From Brachionus koreanus (lineage: Eukaryota > Rotifera > Eurotatoria > Ploima > Brachionidae), in NCBI GenBank assembly GCA_016987375.1, contig PJRA01000412.1, positions 445,967 to 509,966 of the forward strand: 64,000 nt of DNA, in the 5' to 3' direction. The notes under the pieces are model-generated. The model saw nothing but the letters and a program-made list of their open reading frames with translations, was not told the origin of the DNA and searched no databases. Every line of letters begins with the position of its first letter. Within the stretch, counting starts at the first letter, position 1. Position numbers and translations under genes: made by a program. Below, piece after piece: positions 1 through 22,008 of this stretch.

Positions 1-453
1 GACACTTTTTTTATAATTCTTACTCTAATGGCAAAAAGAGTTTTGATACTCAAAGCCATTTAAAATAATAAATAAACAATTTAAAAAAAAAACTAAATCT
101 TGGTCAACTAAAATTTTAGTTGACTAAACTAAATTAGTTAAGTTAAGACCCATCGCTTATTCTTTTCATATGTTTAATATGTCTGTCAACCATTGTGTAT
201 ATAGGTCTTTTTATCAAAAAAGTAATTATTCAAATGTTTGGAAAAGTTAATGTTTTTATTTAAAAAGTGTTTTTATAAAAATTTTAAATTTTTATTTTTA
301 ACTTAAAATAAATTTGAATAAAAGTCTTTTTAAAAAAATCACATTTAATAGTTTGTGATTTTTAGACTTTTATTTAATTATTTGACTGTTATAATTAGAA
401 ACAAAATAATTAAACTATCAATTTTTAAACGACATTAAAAAAAATTAAAGCTT
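1..453. other. AT-rich intergenic / 3' flank of CEP164
   Basis: Very AT-rich sequence downstream of the CEP164 stop codon. It presumably includes the 3' UTR. I see no open frame, RNA gene or clear repeat in it. Confidence 0.5.
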
Positions 454-3400
454 TTAACTCATATTTGCACCAGATGCTTTAAATTGCTTTATCCATTCCC
501 TGTGCTGATTCAATCTATTTTGAGTAGATAGAGGAATAGTTATTTGACCAGGAAAATAGTTAAAACTACTGGGGATTGTATTATTTAAACAATTATTTGC
601 AACAAATTGACTTTGATCTATCTTTCTAAGCATAGAATCAAATCCAATATATTGATTCCACTTGTCATTTAGCATTTTTGTTCCTTGTTCATAAGTGAGA
701 CGATAATAAGCCGGATTGGCTTGCCATGAATGTACAAAGGGTCCAATTGTTTTTATAGCTTTCGACGACTCATTTAAGCTCTCATATTTTTTATTATTTA
801 AATAGCTTTTCCATTTTTTTTCTATTTGTTGCGAGTCAACCACGCATGGCTTTTCCTCGACTGGAAAATTTGATTGTTTTATACTCTCAAATGTAGAGTC
901 CAATCTTGAATTTAGTTTTGGAATTTTTTTCAACACAGTTTGAATATATGAAAAATTATTATCTGTTATTTCTCCATTTAGATGGGCTTTTTTCATTTGA
1001 TTAACAAATTCAGTTAAATTTTTGTCCGTAAATTTAAAATCACGGTCTATTGTTGCTGACAAACGACTCTCATCCAAATCTGTTTCATCTGAAGTATCAG
1101 AACTAATTAAATTAACCACATTTCCAAGCAAATAATTTTCCAATTGATTGAGCAATTGTTTTTTTTGCTTGATTAAGCGCCGTGCTGTCTTAATATTTAG
1201 CTCTAGTTGCTCCAAATCCAAAGATTCTTTCTCTAAATTTATACTTTTCTCATCAAGCACCAAAGTTAGTTTGAATTTTTCGCTTTGCTTTAAATGTTTG
1301 CATTGAGCCTCGTAGCTTTTAAGCTCATTTTTTGATCGTGTTAAATCTTGTCTTCTTTTGCCTAGAATTATTTTGTATTGGTCCAACATTTCATTAAATA
1401 CATTTAAAGAATCTTTTTCTTTGTTCAAATAGTGAATCATAGCACGTTTAGACTCGCTCAAATGAGAGTCTGCAAACTCCTCGATCGAAGACTCTAACTC
1501 ATCCTGGCTTTTGGATGAATTAAGATCTTGTTCATTTGAGTATTTAAGCTTTAGTTTAAGCTTTGCATGCTTTATTAAGCTCTTAATATCAGTATCATCA
1601 TTGGTATTTTCTATCTCGTCATCATCATCCTCATACTCTTGGCTTAATCTTGTATTTATCTTATTTATTTTCTCACTTAGACGAATTGATTCTTCCTCAT
1701 TTAAATCATTTACTTGCTCCGGCTTTTGTTCTATTTGTGTCTCCTCAAAAGTATAAAATTTGTCTAATACTTTTTGCATTGAGCTTAATTTAAAATTCAA
1801 ATCTTGATTCTCGATACGAAGCTTTTCTATTTCGAATTTTAGCTTGTCATCTGATTCTGTTTTTTCCAAAATTTTATTTTTCATTTCCTCTTTTTTAAAT
1901 TCGATTTGCTGCTCTTGTTGATTTATTTGTAGCCATTCGTTCTCTAACTCCTTTCGTTTGGTCGAAATTATTTCTAATCTTTTTTTGATATCTTCCTCCT
2001 GTTTTTGAAGGGTTGATCGGTCGCTTTCCAATTTGGTCTCAATTCCCGACACCTTTGCTTTATATTCCGTTTGGAGCCGCTCTTTAACTTTATTGAATTC
2101 ATTCTCAAAAAATTTAAATTCCTTTTCTTCCAGTTGTTTGTACTTTTCTTTGAATGTTTTTATCTTGATATCATATTCTTCTTTTAGTTGATTTAGATCA
2201 CTTGTTTCTTTATCTTTGAATTGCTTTACTTTTTCTGACAAAATCTTCTCCATCTTTTTCAAAAATTTTTAAATTATTCTTTTACTTTAAATTTATATTA
2301 AATATTGTAAATTGTTTATTCAAATATTTTTAGATTAAATCAGATCAATTTTAATTAAATTTAAATTTAGATTTTATTTTCCAAAACATGAATTTAAACG
2401 TTATTTAATTGATTTTGAGTATTCCATGTTCGATTTCAATACTAATTATTTTGGATATAAGAATTTAAAAATATTATATGCTTTAATAAAATATATGTAA
2501 TCTTTTTTGCCGAACGAAGCCTTTAACTAAATAGTATAGTCAATTTTGATAATTCAGAATGATAATCTAAGTCATTGAATTTTTAAAAAAATAGTTTTTG
2601 AGTTTTTGCTTTATCTAATACAAAAGCTGATTAAAAAAGTATTTGTTTACAGTTAAAATACATAGCATAACATAGAAATGAATGGATTTTTTCGAACCTT
2701 TGTGTTATCTTTTCTTTTTACTTTTAATTCCATGAAAATAAGCATATTCTGTATTAAAAACTAATTATTTTTAATATTTTTTGATTTTAGATTTCTGATT
2801 GAAAAAAAAAATTTAAATTTAGTATATTTTTATTTAACTGAAGACAAAGAAAAGTTGTAATACCACGCACCAAAAAAGCCCCTCCGGGTTTTGAGTTTTA
2901 AAAATTTTTATATTTTTTTTATAATTATTATTATTTTATTTGAATTCTCTTCAAACAAAATAATTTTTTATTTTAATTTAAAAAATTAATTTAAGGATTT
3001 TCATCAAGTATTTGCAAGCATTCAAACATCATTTATTCCTCATTAACTAATAATTAAATTTTGCGTAAAGTTTGCGCCTAGAAAAACGAAAGCACTATCT
3101 TAATCGATCATTTTCGATACTATATTCATAATCTAAGTATACAATAATACAAAAACTTGTTTGATAAGGAAAGTAAAAAAAAATCTTTTAACTGGAAGGT
3201 CTTGAAAGAAAGCAAAGGTTGACCAAGATCTTGGCGCTGTTTACTTGCTTAAAAAAAAGGATTGAGCTATGAAAATAAACTTTTTTGAAAATCAAGCGCA
3301 AAAATACAAGAGCATCTAAAAATCTCTAATCACTTGTCTAAAAAAACATAAAAATAAAATATTTTAAGATTTTTTTTGAAAATAAGTCAATTTTCGACCA

Positions 3401-5726
3401 ATTTTTTGGATAAATAAAGAAAAATAAGCATTTTTTTCTAAATTTTTTCAGGTATCCGAATTTTGAAAGAAAATTGGACTTTTTGGTTCATTGGGAATCA
3501 AAAAAATTAAAAAAGCAAAAAAAAAATTCATTTTCGGTTTAAGGTCTAGTCTAACTTCACTTGAGAAGCTAATTTAGTGCTCTTTAAGAATATGTATAGG
3601 TATAAGGATCTTCTGATGGAAGTTTAACTCAAAATTTTATAAAACCGCAGCCCTTCCTTTTCAAAGTCCACTTCAAAATCCTTCAGCCAAAAATTTTTTT
3701 TACCTCCCTAATGAAACCAGTTTCATAAGTTTTACGAATATTCTGTCGAAAATGGTTGATTAAGATAGTGCTGTTTTTTTGCTAGACGCAAACCTTGTAA
3801 TTAATAAAAATAAAAAAAAATTTAAAAAACGAAAAGGTGAGTTTTATTTTTATTTTTAATATTAAAATTGAACCAACCGAATTCTTACAGATATGAAAGC
3901 TTTTATGAAGAAAAAATTAAGCATAAAATATTAATTACTTTTAAAAAGCAAAAAATTTAGAAAATAAAACAATTGAATGTTGAATAAATGCTTGACGTAA
4001 AAATATGCTAAATCTAATGAATTTAAATAAAAAAAAACTTAAAGCATTTTACACCTTATTTTTTTAAATTAATTTCAAATTTAATCTGTTCTAGTCAAAA
4101 ACTATTTTTGCAAATATTTTTTTGTTGTATTTTTGTCAAATCAAGTAAATATTTCATAAAACAATTTTAAAATTAAATCTAAGTCAAAAATAAAAAATAA
4201 CCTACTTGTCTCTCAAAATTTTCGATTCTCATATTTTCCTCTTTTATTTGACGAATTTGATTTTCTTTTAATTCAGCCTCTTTTTCATGGAATTGAGCTA
4301 GTTCATCCTCCAAATCCTTCATTTTTTTATCATATCTCATTTGAAGTTCTTTCTTTCGCTCGTCTAGCTTATCACTATATTTTTTTTCAATATGATCAAA
4401 ATAAATCTAAAAAAAATAATTAAGATAAAAAAAAATCTACAATTCATATAGATCTAACCTCAATCTCTCTTTTTTCTTCGTTTTCGTCAAGTTCATCAAA
4501 ACTTTTCCCACTTTTAATATACTTGGACAATTGCATGCTAAACTTTTGCTTTTTGAGTTGCTTTTCATTATCGAATTCTTTTTGCATTGAATTCAAAATG
4601 TCCAAATGTTTTTTGGTCATCATCTCTTTTTCGTATTCAAAATCGGAATCGAGTTTATTTTTTAGTGAGCTAATTTTTTTCTCCTGTTCGTTATTAAGTT
4701 TTTTTTTTTCCATTTCTAAAACATTATTCAAATCTTCTTCGATATCAAGTTTTAATTTTTTTATTCTAGCTTCTTTTTCTTCCAAAAGTTCCAATCTACG
4801 CTGATCAAACTCTTTGTCAATACTTTGTCCTAAGTTTTTGAGTTCTTCTTTGTTTTTTAATTGAGGCTTTGGTTCTTCTGTACTTAGTTCCTCAGCAAGC
4901 GAATCTAACTTTGTCGATTTTCTGACTTCTTCATCTTTGCTAGCTCCCAAAACCGACTTGATGTAATTTCTAGTTGGACTGTCTAAAACATCACGGGAAG
5001 TCGTCGGCGCAGAATCACCATTCACATTTTGTTCTTTTTCCTTGCCAACCATCAAAACTACATTCAATTTGTCTAATTTAATAGACGTCTCTTTGTCTAT
5101 ACCAAAATCAACTGGTTTACGAAAGTCATCCGAGTCATCCGACTCGGATTTTTTCTTCCAACTGGCTTCTGAATCTTCTTCCATGTCTCGTTTGAGTTCT
5201 TCCTCAAACTCAATTCCATAGTCATTAGCAAAAATAAAATCGTTTTTTAATTTATTTCTATTAGCATTGTTCAATACATCGCTCAATGTAGATGTGCTTT
5301 TGCTAGTACCACTCTTCATTGTTCCAAAAGGACTTTGAGTTTTTGATTCTGATGGCCGATAATTTGCTTTTCCATTCAATTGAACTAATTTTCTCTCTTC
5401 AATGACAAGACTTTTGTAATCATTGTCGCACGGATGATCCCAAATAGACTCGCCAGTTTCAAAATTAAAATAGTACAATTCTTCTTGCTGCGGGTCATGT
5501 ACTGCCTTCCAGCCTTTGGGGAGTGGAGCCTTTACTCCTTGACGGGCTATCCACATCAATTCTGGCTCCTTTTTTTAAATTGCAAGTCAAAGAATCTAAC
5601 TAATTTTTTTAAGCAAATTGTTACCTGGTCTGGTTCGATTCCGATATATTTGGCATACTCGACTATATCTTCTTCACTAGGCTGAATGTTTTCATCATAT
5701 TCAATTATAATTTGATCGTTAGACAT
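454..5726 (-). CDS. CEP164: Centrosomal protein of 164 kDa (CEP164) homologue
   Basis: Proposed exons, in coding order: 5726-5625, 5568-4459, 4406-4206 and 2253-454. All junctions are GT-AG and in phase 0, giving about 1,070 aa (human about 1,460). The N-terminus carries the CEP164 signature [18 protein letters not shown], rebuilt across the first intron, followed by a WW domain at about residues 48-80 (GW, YYF and WDHP are visible). The rest is charged, Ser-rich and strongly coiled-coil. In animals CEP164 sits on the distal appendages of the mother centriole and recruits TTBK2 through its N-terminal region to start ciliogenesis. The WW region is certain by eye. That the last 600 codons belong to the same gene is inferred from matching strand, phase and coiled-coil character. 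The last acceptor has a weak pyrimidine tract, so small exons could be missing in the 1.95-kb last intron. Confidence 0.88.
3070..3793. mobile_element. Foldback / MITE-like element in the CEP164 last intron
   Basis: The two ends are long imperfect inverted repeats. The left arm begins GTTTGCGCCTAG and continues through AGCACTATCTTAATCGATCA. The reverse complement of the right arm reads GTTTGCGTCTAG and then AGCACTATCTTAATCAACCA. Similarity continues inward to about 3230 and 3640. There is no long open frame, so this looks like a non-autonomous DNA element. The exact outer limits and any target-site duplication are not resolved. Confidence 0.65.
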
Positions 5727-7685
5727 GGTCAAATAAATTTTATTTTGCTCAAAGTTTCATTAGAAAAAAAAATAAGACTGCGTCGTAGGTTTTATTAATT
5801 AATTTAATTTTTTTTTTCTAAAGCAAAAATGATAGCAAATGCAAAACTAACACTGGTACGTATAAAAAAATACTTAAAAGCTTTTAATTATAATTCTCTT
5901 AATTTTCCTTTGGTTTATTTTGTTCTTTAACTCATTTATCAAATCAAGCTTTTCTAAAAACTTTCTTGTCTCTTTAACTGCGTTTTGTTACGATTTGCTT
6001 GGATGTTTAACCTATAAATTTTTTGTGTCAGGTAAAGCTAGAGAATATTTCTTTTCTAAATTTGTTAAATTATTAAAAGAATTTGAAAAATTGTCTCTAT
6101 GACAACAAAAATTTATTTTATGCTTGTAGGATAAATCTGTTTTTTTTTTGTTGAAAATTTTAAAATATTATTTTGAGTCCGTCTTCGTATCCGTTAGTGT
6201 TGAGAGCATAGAAAAAAATTTAAAAATGAAGTGCTTAATACCTTTAAAAATATAAAAAGTTCAATTTATCACTTGTCAAAATTTCACTTCCAGTATTGTA
6301 CAAAAATGATTGAATTCTAACAAAAAAAAATCAAAAATATTTTGCTATTGATCAAGTTTTACTTGATGATTAATAAGCCACAAAAAAAATTAAAAATTAA
6401 CATTTAAAATTTTTTTAAATTTTCATTTTCCTAAGAACTAAATAAAACAAAGACATTCAAGTTCGATTTTACAATGAGAAATTTAAGATTGCAATTTTTG
6501 AAAATTCTTGTTTTTGTTGATTTTTTAAGTTGACCGCGACAGCTCAAAAAAAAACAAAAAGTTTTTAGATTTCGAAATTTGATCTAGATAAAAATCTAGC
6601 TTATTTTTTGAGTATATGGAAGATTTTTGCTCAATTTATTCGGTTAAAACTAGTATAAATGATTATTAATCTTAAAGTTCAAACTAATAAATTGCTTGAA
6701 AAATTAAAAGTAAATGATTTTTTAGTATAGAAAATAAAAACTCTATTTGTGAATTGTAAATGAAATTAACTAAATTTTTAATATTCATTCTTTGACTATT
6801 AAAATCAAACAAGTTAAAATTTTTGAATATTTTATTTAAAAATTTAAGTCAATAAGAAAGTACACATATATTGGGTATATTAATCGAAAGAATAGCTAAA
6901 ATTAGTAACTTTTTAAATTTATTTAAATTCGATACTTTTTGATTTAGAAATATTTTTTAAAAAATTTGGAATTATCTACAAATTTTTTCTTAATTAAACT
7001 GTGTTTAATTCTTATTTTTGAATTGCAGTAATTTTTTGCCGGATATTGCGTGGGCTTTTATTTAATTTTTGAGTTTTAGTACTTGAATGATCGATCTGTA
7101 TTAAATATGTTTTGTAATGTTTTAAACGTAAAATTTAAACACAAAATTTTAAGTTTATTTTTTATTATCATCAGCAATTTATCAGCTTATTTTTAAATAA
7201 AAATTATAGGCCAAAATTTAGGCTTTTGATTCAACATAAAAGCCTAAAAATTCAACATTCTTATTGTTTACTATGTTGCTTTACTCTTTACTATGTCTAT
7301 TGCATTTTTCAAAATTGAGTATTTCGAAAAGTTTCAAATTAATTATAAATTAGGGCTTAAGTCCTACAGACAACCTACAAGGAGTTAAATGTACTAAAAA
7401 ATCTTTAAATTGTTATAATATGACTTCAATGAGAACAAATTCTAATGAAGTGAGCTTGCAGTTCACTTTATTACCTAGAGTAGTGAGTAAATGCTGACAG
7501 CTATCTATTCTTTAGATTTCATAGTTTTTATCTGTCACATAAATCTACTAAGAAATAGTCTAATAAGATTTTTTAAATAATCAAAAAAAAATCTAAAATA
7601 TTTAAAAACTAAAATTAATATCTATTTTAAAAAAATCAAAATTTTATGCAAAAGTTTTTAATTATTTTGTAGCATCATTAAAATT
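5727..7685. other. Intergenic region upstream of CEP164
   Basis: The CEP164 promoter and 5' UTR should lie just above 5726. The remainder is low-complexity A/T-rich DNA. A 60-codon open frame at 5920-6102 has no recognisable features and I do not call it a gene. Confidence 0.4.
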
Positions 7686-8168
7686 TTTCAAAGTTGTTTA
7701 AAAGTCACAAGTCTAAGTCCAGACTTTTTTGAAATTTTTGATCATAAACTTCAACATATTATTTATTTTTAGTATTTAACTACCTTCGATTATTTTGAAG
7801 CTATAAATTCACTACTCTTGGAAAAAGATCATTCTTTATTAAGAACATGATCGTTTTTTGAATCAATTAATAGACAGATAAATTATGTTATCTGAGTTTT
7901 TAGCGATGGTAATATTCCAAAACTCCAAATATATATATATATATATATTAAAGTTGTTATTTTTTTAAAAAAAATTAACTAAAAACATATCTTGAAATGC
8001 CTAAACACATTTTTTGTCCGATTTTAAGACTTTAATTTTTTAATTTTTATTCTTTAACCGATTAATTAAAAGAAAAATTTAATTTTAATTTTTTATTAAT
8101 AAAAATTTTCTTTTGTTTAAAATAAAAAATTAAAAGTCCGGACTTGGACTTTTAAAAAACTCTGAAAT
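7686..8168. mobile_element. Small inverted-repeat element with AAGTC-rich ends
   Basis: The left end (7686-7735) reads TTTCAAAGTTGTTTAAAAGTC and then CTAAGTCCAGAC. The reverse complement of 8130-8168 reads TTTCAGAGTTTTTTAAAAGTC and then CAAGTCCGGAC, so the interval is bounded by imperfect terminal inverted repeats of about 40 bp. An (AT)10 tract lies inside at about 7929-7948. There is no open frame. Similar AAGTC-rich sequence recurs near 47.15 kb and 59.0-59.28 kb. Confidence 0.5.
7929..7948. repeat. (AT)10 microsatellite
   Basis: Ten perfect AT dinucleotides, inside the AAGTC-ended element. Confidence 0.9.
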
Positions 8169-8881
8169 TAAAAAAAAAAATTGAAAAGTCTTCAAAATTC
8201 AAAACATTTTATTTTGAAATATTGGTGCTGTTATATTGTTATTGAAATAAAAACTTTAAAAAACCAACAGAAGTCTAATCTATTTGAAGGAGAGAAAGTT
8301 CTATGAGTAAGAATGATACAAATTTGTTCAAAAATGTGATTTCAGCCATCGCAAGAAGAAAGAATTTTCATGACTAATGAGCTTCGATTAGAATAGACCG
8401 TTTATGGGTTATAAGAGCAATCAATGGTTTTAAATTATTTTTAATTTCCTTGGTAAAGAGTTTTAATGTAGAATGGTTTTTAACTAATCAATACCAATTT
8501 GAAGCAGGATAGAGTAAATTTTTTAACGCTTAAAGTCCTTAATTAAATTATTATGGTGATTTAGGAGATTAGTTATTATACTTTTAATTTATTGAAAAAA
8601 AATTTTTTAAATACGTAAAATTTTTAAAAATAATTATCAAATTTAATTTTTTTTCAAAATAAAAAAAAAAGTCTTAAATGTGAATATCTTATACTTGAAT
8701 AAAAGATCCAAGATAAAATTGTTTGCTTCATGTCATAAATTCAGGATAACTAAATTTTGTTGCTAAAATAGCTTATCGTCAACCTAATTTTCCTAAATTA
8801 TGTAAGAGGTAAAAAAAAAGATCCGAAATTATCATTATTTTATTAGTTTTAAAAAATGATAAACAATAAATCTTTTTAAAA

Positions 8882-13486
<4,605 letters not shown>

Positions 13487-13494
<8 letters not shown>

Positions 13495-13816
13495 TTATCC
13501 GAATTTAATGACATGTCAGTAAAAAATCAACCCTGATTTAAAAAAAAATAACAGAATTCAACTATTATAAATTGTCGTATAAGTTGAATAATAGTTTTGA
13601 CCTTAATGACATTCAGATTTATTTTATAATTAACTTTCCAGACCGAATTTTATAAAGACTACAACAGTTTTCTAAATTTTCTTAATAATTTTCCTTTTAA
13701 TTAAATGACATTGGAAATTTTTATTTGTTTAAAATAAATGCTCAATTTTGAATAACATGTCACTAAATTTGAGTACTTTATTTCAGACATGTCAATCAAT
13801 TCGGATAATTACGTAA
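13487..13816. mobile_element. MITE-like element overlapping the Diaphanous A stop codon
   Basis: The left end reads TTACGTAATTATCCGAATT followed by TAATGACATGTCAG. The reverse complement of the right end reads TTACGTAATTATCCGAATT followed by GATTGACATGTCTG, giving terminal inverted repeats of about 33 bp around a 330-bp AT-rich interior with no open frame. The left arm contains the final Thr codon (ACG) and TAA stop of copy A. Confidence 0.75.
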
Positions 13817-14205
13817 ATTTTATACTTTTTAAACTGATAATTAATTACATTTTCTAATTTTTTGTTATAATCAAAATAAAATACATCTTTCTTGAGCCCA
13901 AAGAAAATAATTTTGAAAATCTGTTTGATAAAAATTTGTCTAGTTTCAAAAATCGCCCAAAAAATAACTTGCAAATAATTGTAATCAAAAGGACTTTTTT
14001 ACTTTAAACTTTTCTCTTAAAACTCCAAATTTATTCAAAATTTTTTAAATGATAAAATTCTCTGTAAAATTTAAAAATTTTTAAAGATTAAAATCAAAAT
14101 GCAATTGCAAAATAAACATTGTTATCTTAAATTCTGTAATAAATTTAAAATAAAATATTTGCAAGCTAAGAAAAAATAAAATTTAAACATTTTTTTCAAA
14201 TTAAA

Positions 14206-15373
14206 ATGACTCTTGAAGCAATAATTTTTGAAAACGGCCGGCTTAAACTGCTAGATCAACTACAACTGCCTTTTACGACCAGTTATATTGACATTGAAAC
14301 TATACAAGAAGGATGGGAAGCCATAAATAAAATGAAAGTTCGTGGTGCTCCAGCCATCGCTATTTCGGGAGTTCTTACTGTTGCAGTTGAACTCGGCAAA
14401 AAAAAATTTGATTCAATCGAACAAATTAAAAATTTTACTTTCGAAAGGTAAAATTTTTATTTAACAAAAATAAGATTTAAAAGTTATAATTTTTAAGTCT
14501 AGATTATTTAGTCACATCAAGACCAACAGCAGTTAACATGGCCGATGCCTCGCAGAAGATGAAAGATTTTTGTCGAAGTCTTGAAAAAACTAAAGTTGAT
14601 ACAATCGAATACAAAAAACAGTAAACTTCTCTTTATTTTTTTAAATAAATATTTAAATTTTTAAAAGACTTTTAGAAAAAATGAAATCAATGCTAGACGA
14701 GGATGTAGCAACAAATAAATCAATTGGGAAATTTGGCGCCTCAGATATTCTCAATAAATTAGAAGGCCAAGAGAAAGCGTGTGTACTAACCCACTGTAAT
14801 ACAGGTTCTCTAGCTACTGGTGGCTACGGAACTGCTCTTGGAGTTGTTCGCACATTGATGGAAATAGGAAAGTTAGAGCATTGCTATTGCACTGAGACAA
14901 GACCGTACAATCAAGGTTCTAGACTTACAGCTTATGAATTAGTATATGAAAAAATGCCATCTACATTGATATGTGATAGCATGGTCGGTTTGCTTCTAGC
15001 TAGGAAAAAAATTTCGGCAATTGTCGTTGGTGCAGATAGAGTTGTAGCAAATGGTGACACTGCTAACAAAATCGGCACATACCAACTTGCTATTCTTGCC
15101 AAGTATCATAATGTTCCTTTCTATGTGGCAGTTCCTTCTACTACAATTGATTTAAACAAAAAAAATGGATCCGAAATAATAATCGAAGAAAGGCCTTCAA
15201 AAGAAATGACTCACGTAAACAACGTCAGAATAGCTGCTGAAGGAATTAACTGCTGGAATCCATGCTTTGATGTTACACCAGCGGAATTAATAACTGGTGG
15301 ACTAATAACAGAATTTGGTGTCTTTAAACCAAATGAATTGGAAGCAAAAATAAAACAAATTTTAAAATTGTGA
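14206..15373 (+). CDS. MRI1: Methylthioribose-1-phosphate isomerase
   Basis: Three exons (14206-14447, 14498-14620, 14668-15373) join in frame to 356 aa, a normal length for the family. The enzyme converts 5-methylthioribose-1-phosphate to methylthioribulose-1-phosphate in the cytosolic methionine salvage pathway. Conserved features visible are [14 protein letters not shown] near the N-terminus, [14 protein letters not shown], the catalytic-Cys motif [18 protein letters not shown] (Cys about 165), the [15 protein letters not shown] loop, and [17 protein letters not shown] carrying the catalytic Asp (about 245). The exon 2 acceptor that restores [13 protein letters not shown], and the exon 3 acceptor at 14667 that restores QLLEKM, were chosen because they alone keep the frame. 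The gene lies between the two formin copies on the same strand. Nothing suggests a functional link to them. Confidence 0.95.
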
Positions 15374-16549
15374 TTTTGTTTTATGAAATTAGTGTTTCAA
15401 TTAATATTTTAGTTTGTTAAATTTAATAAATGGTAAATTAAAAATAGTAATTAAATTTTTTTTTAATATCATTTTGAGAAATTGTTATCAAGAATTAAGT
15501 TTAAATTTTTGTTACAAGATTTTTTTTAACTTTAAACATATGGCTTGTAAATTTTATCTAAAAATTTTGCAAGTAACTAATTGTTAGTTGGTAAGAAAAA
15601 TAATGACTCAGAGGTTTGAATATTTTCAAAATATTTATGGCAAAATCATATAATTTTATGCAAAAATTTAAACTAACCCTCATAAAAGATAAAATTAAGC
15701 TGAGTTTAACAAGGCCTTTTTAATTATTTGTAATTAGATTTTTTTTGAATTAGAGTCTTTTTTAAATGAAGATTATTTCGAGTTTAAATAAAATTATCAA
15801 GTTTGAATGTTTATTATGAAAATATTTTAATACTAAATTCATTTAAAAATTTAAGCAAGTAATTTATCTATCTTTATTTCTAATAGCCAAAACTAAAATA
15901 TCATACTCAATCTAAAATGTTTAGATTGAGATTAGAATATGATATTGAATATTTAAAATAAGAAAAAAAATTTGAAAAAAAAAGAAAAATTTAATTCAAG
16001 AGTAAGCAAATATTTAATTTTTTTTAAGAATAATCAGAAGCTAGTTCTATTTAAGTTCTTTAAAAAATTAAAATATTAAATACTAAAAAAAAATTATTAT
16101 AAAATTTTAAAATGCTAAACAGACCATAATGAGATAAAATCTCTGTTACATAATTCAACATTTAAAGGAGAAATTTTTGACAAATAAACTAAAAAATAAC
16201 AAAAAAAAAGTATCGCATTTCTTAGAGATGTTTTTTTGGCTAAATTCAAGACATCTCATGATTAATTTCGTTTTTTTTGTCAGAACATTAATACAACTTA
16301 AATTAATTCAAGCTTTTTTTTTTCAAAAATTTTAAAAATAATTCAAAATCGTGAGTTGACTTGATTCAGCGTGCATATGTATACTTGGTTTGACGCGTGA
16401 CTTTTCCATAAGATTTGATTCAAATTTTATTTAAAATCTAAAATAATCAAGATTATGAAAATAAGAAAGGTGAAAACTAAATTTATCTAAACATACTTTT
16501 TTTTTTATGTAGAATAGAATTGAAATGATAAATTAGATAAAGAAAAAAT
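15374..16549. other. Intergenic region between MRI1 and Diaphanous B
   Basis: AT-rich spacer holding the MRI1 3' flank and the Diaphanous B promoter. A short imperfect hairpin lies at 15897-15946: ACTCAATCTAAA, then ATG, then TTTAGATTGAG, with ATATCATA/TATGATAT at the outer ends. No other gene or repeat was seen. Confidence 0.45.

Positions 16550-22008
<5,459 letters not shown>

Noticed and set aside
5920..6102. 60-codon frame upstream of CEP164
   Set aside because: No features, AT-rich composition, length expected by chance.
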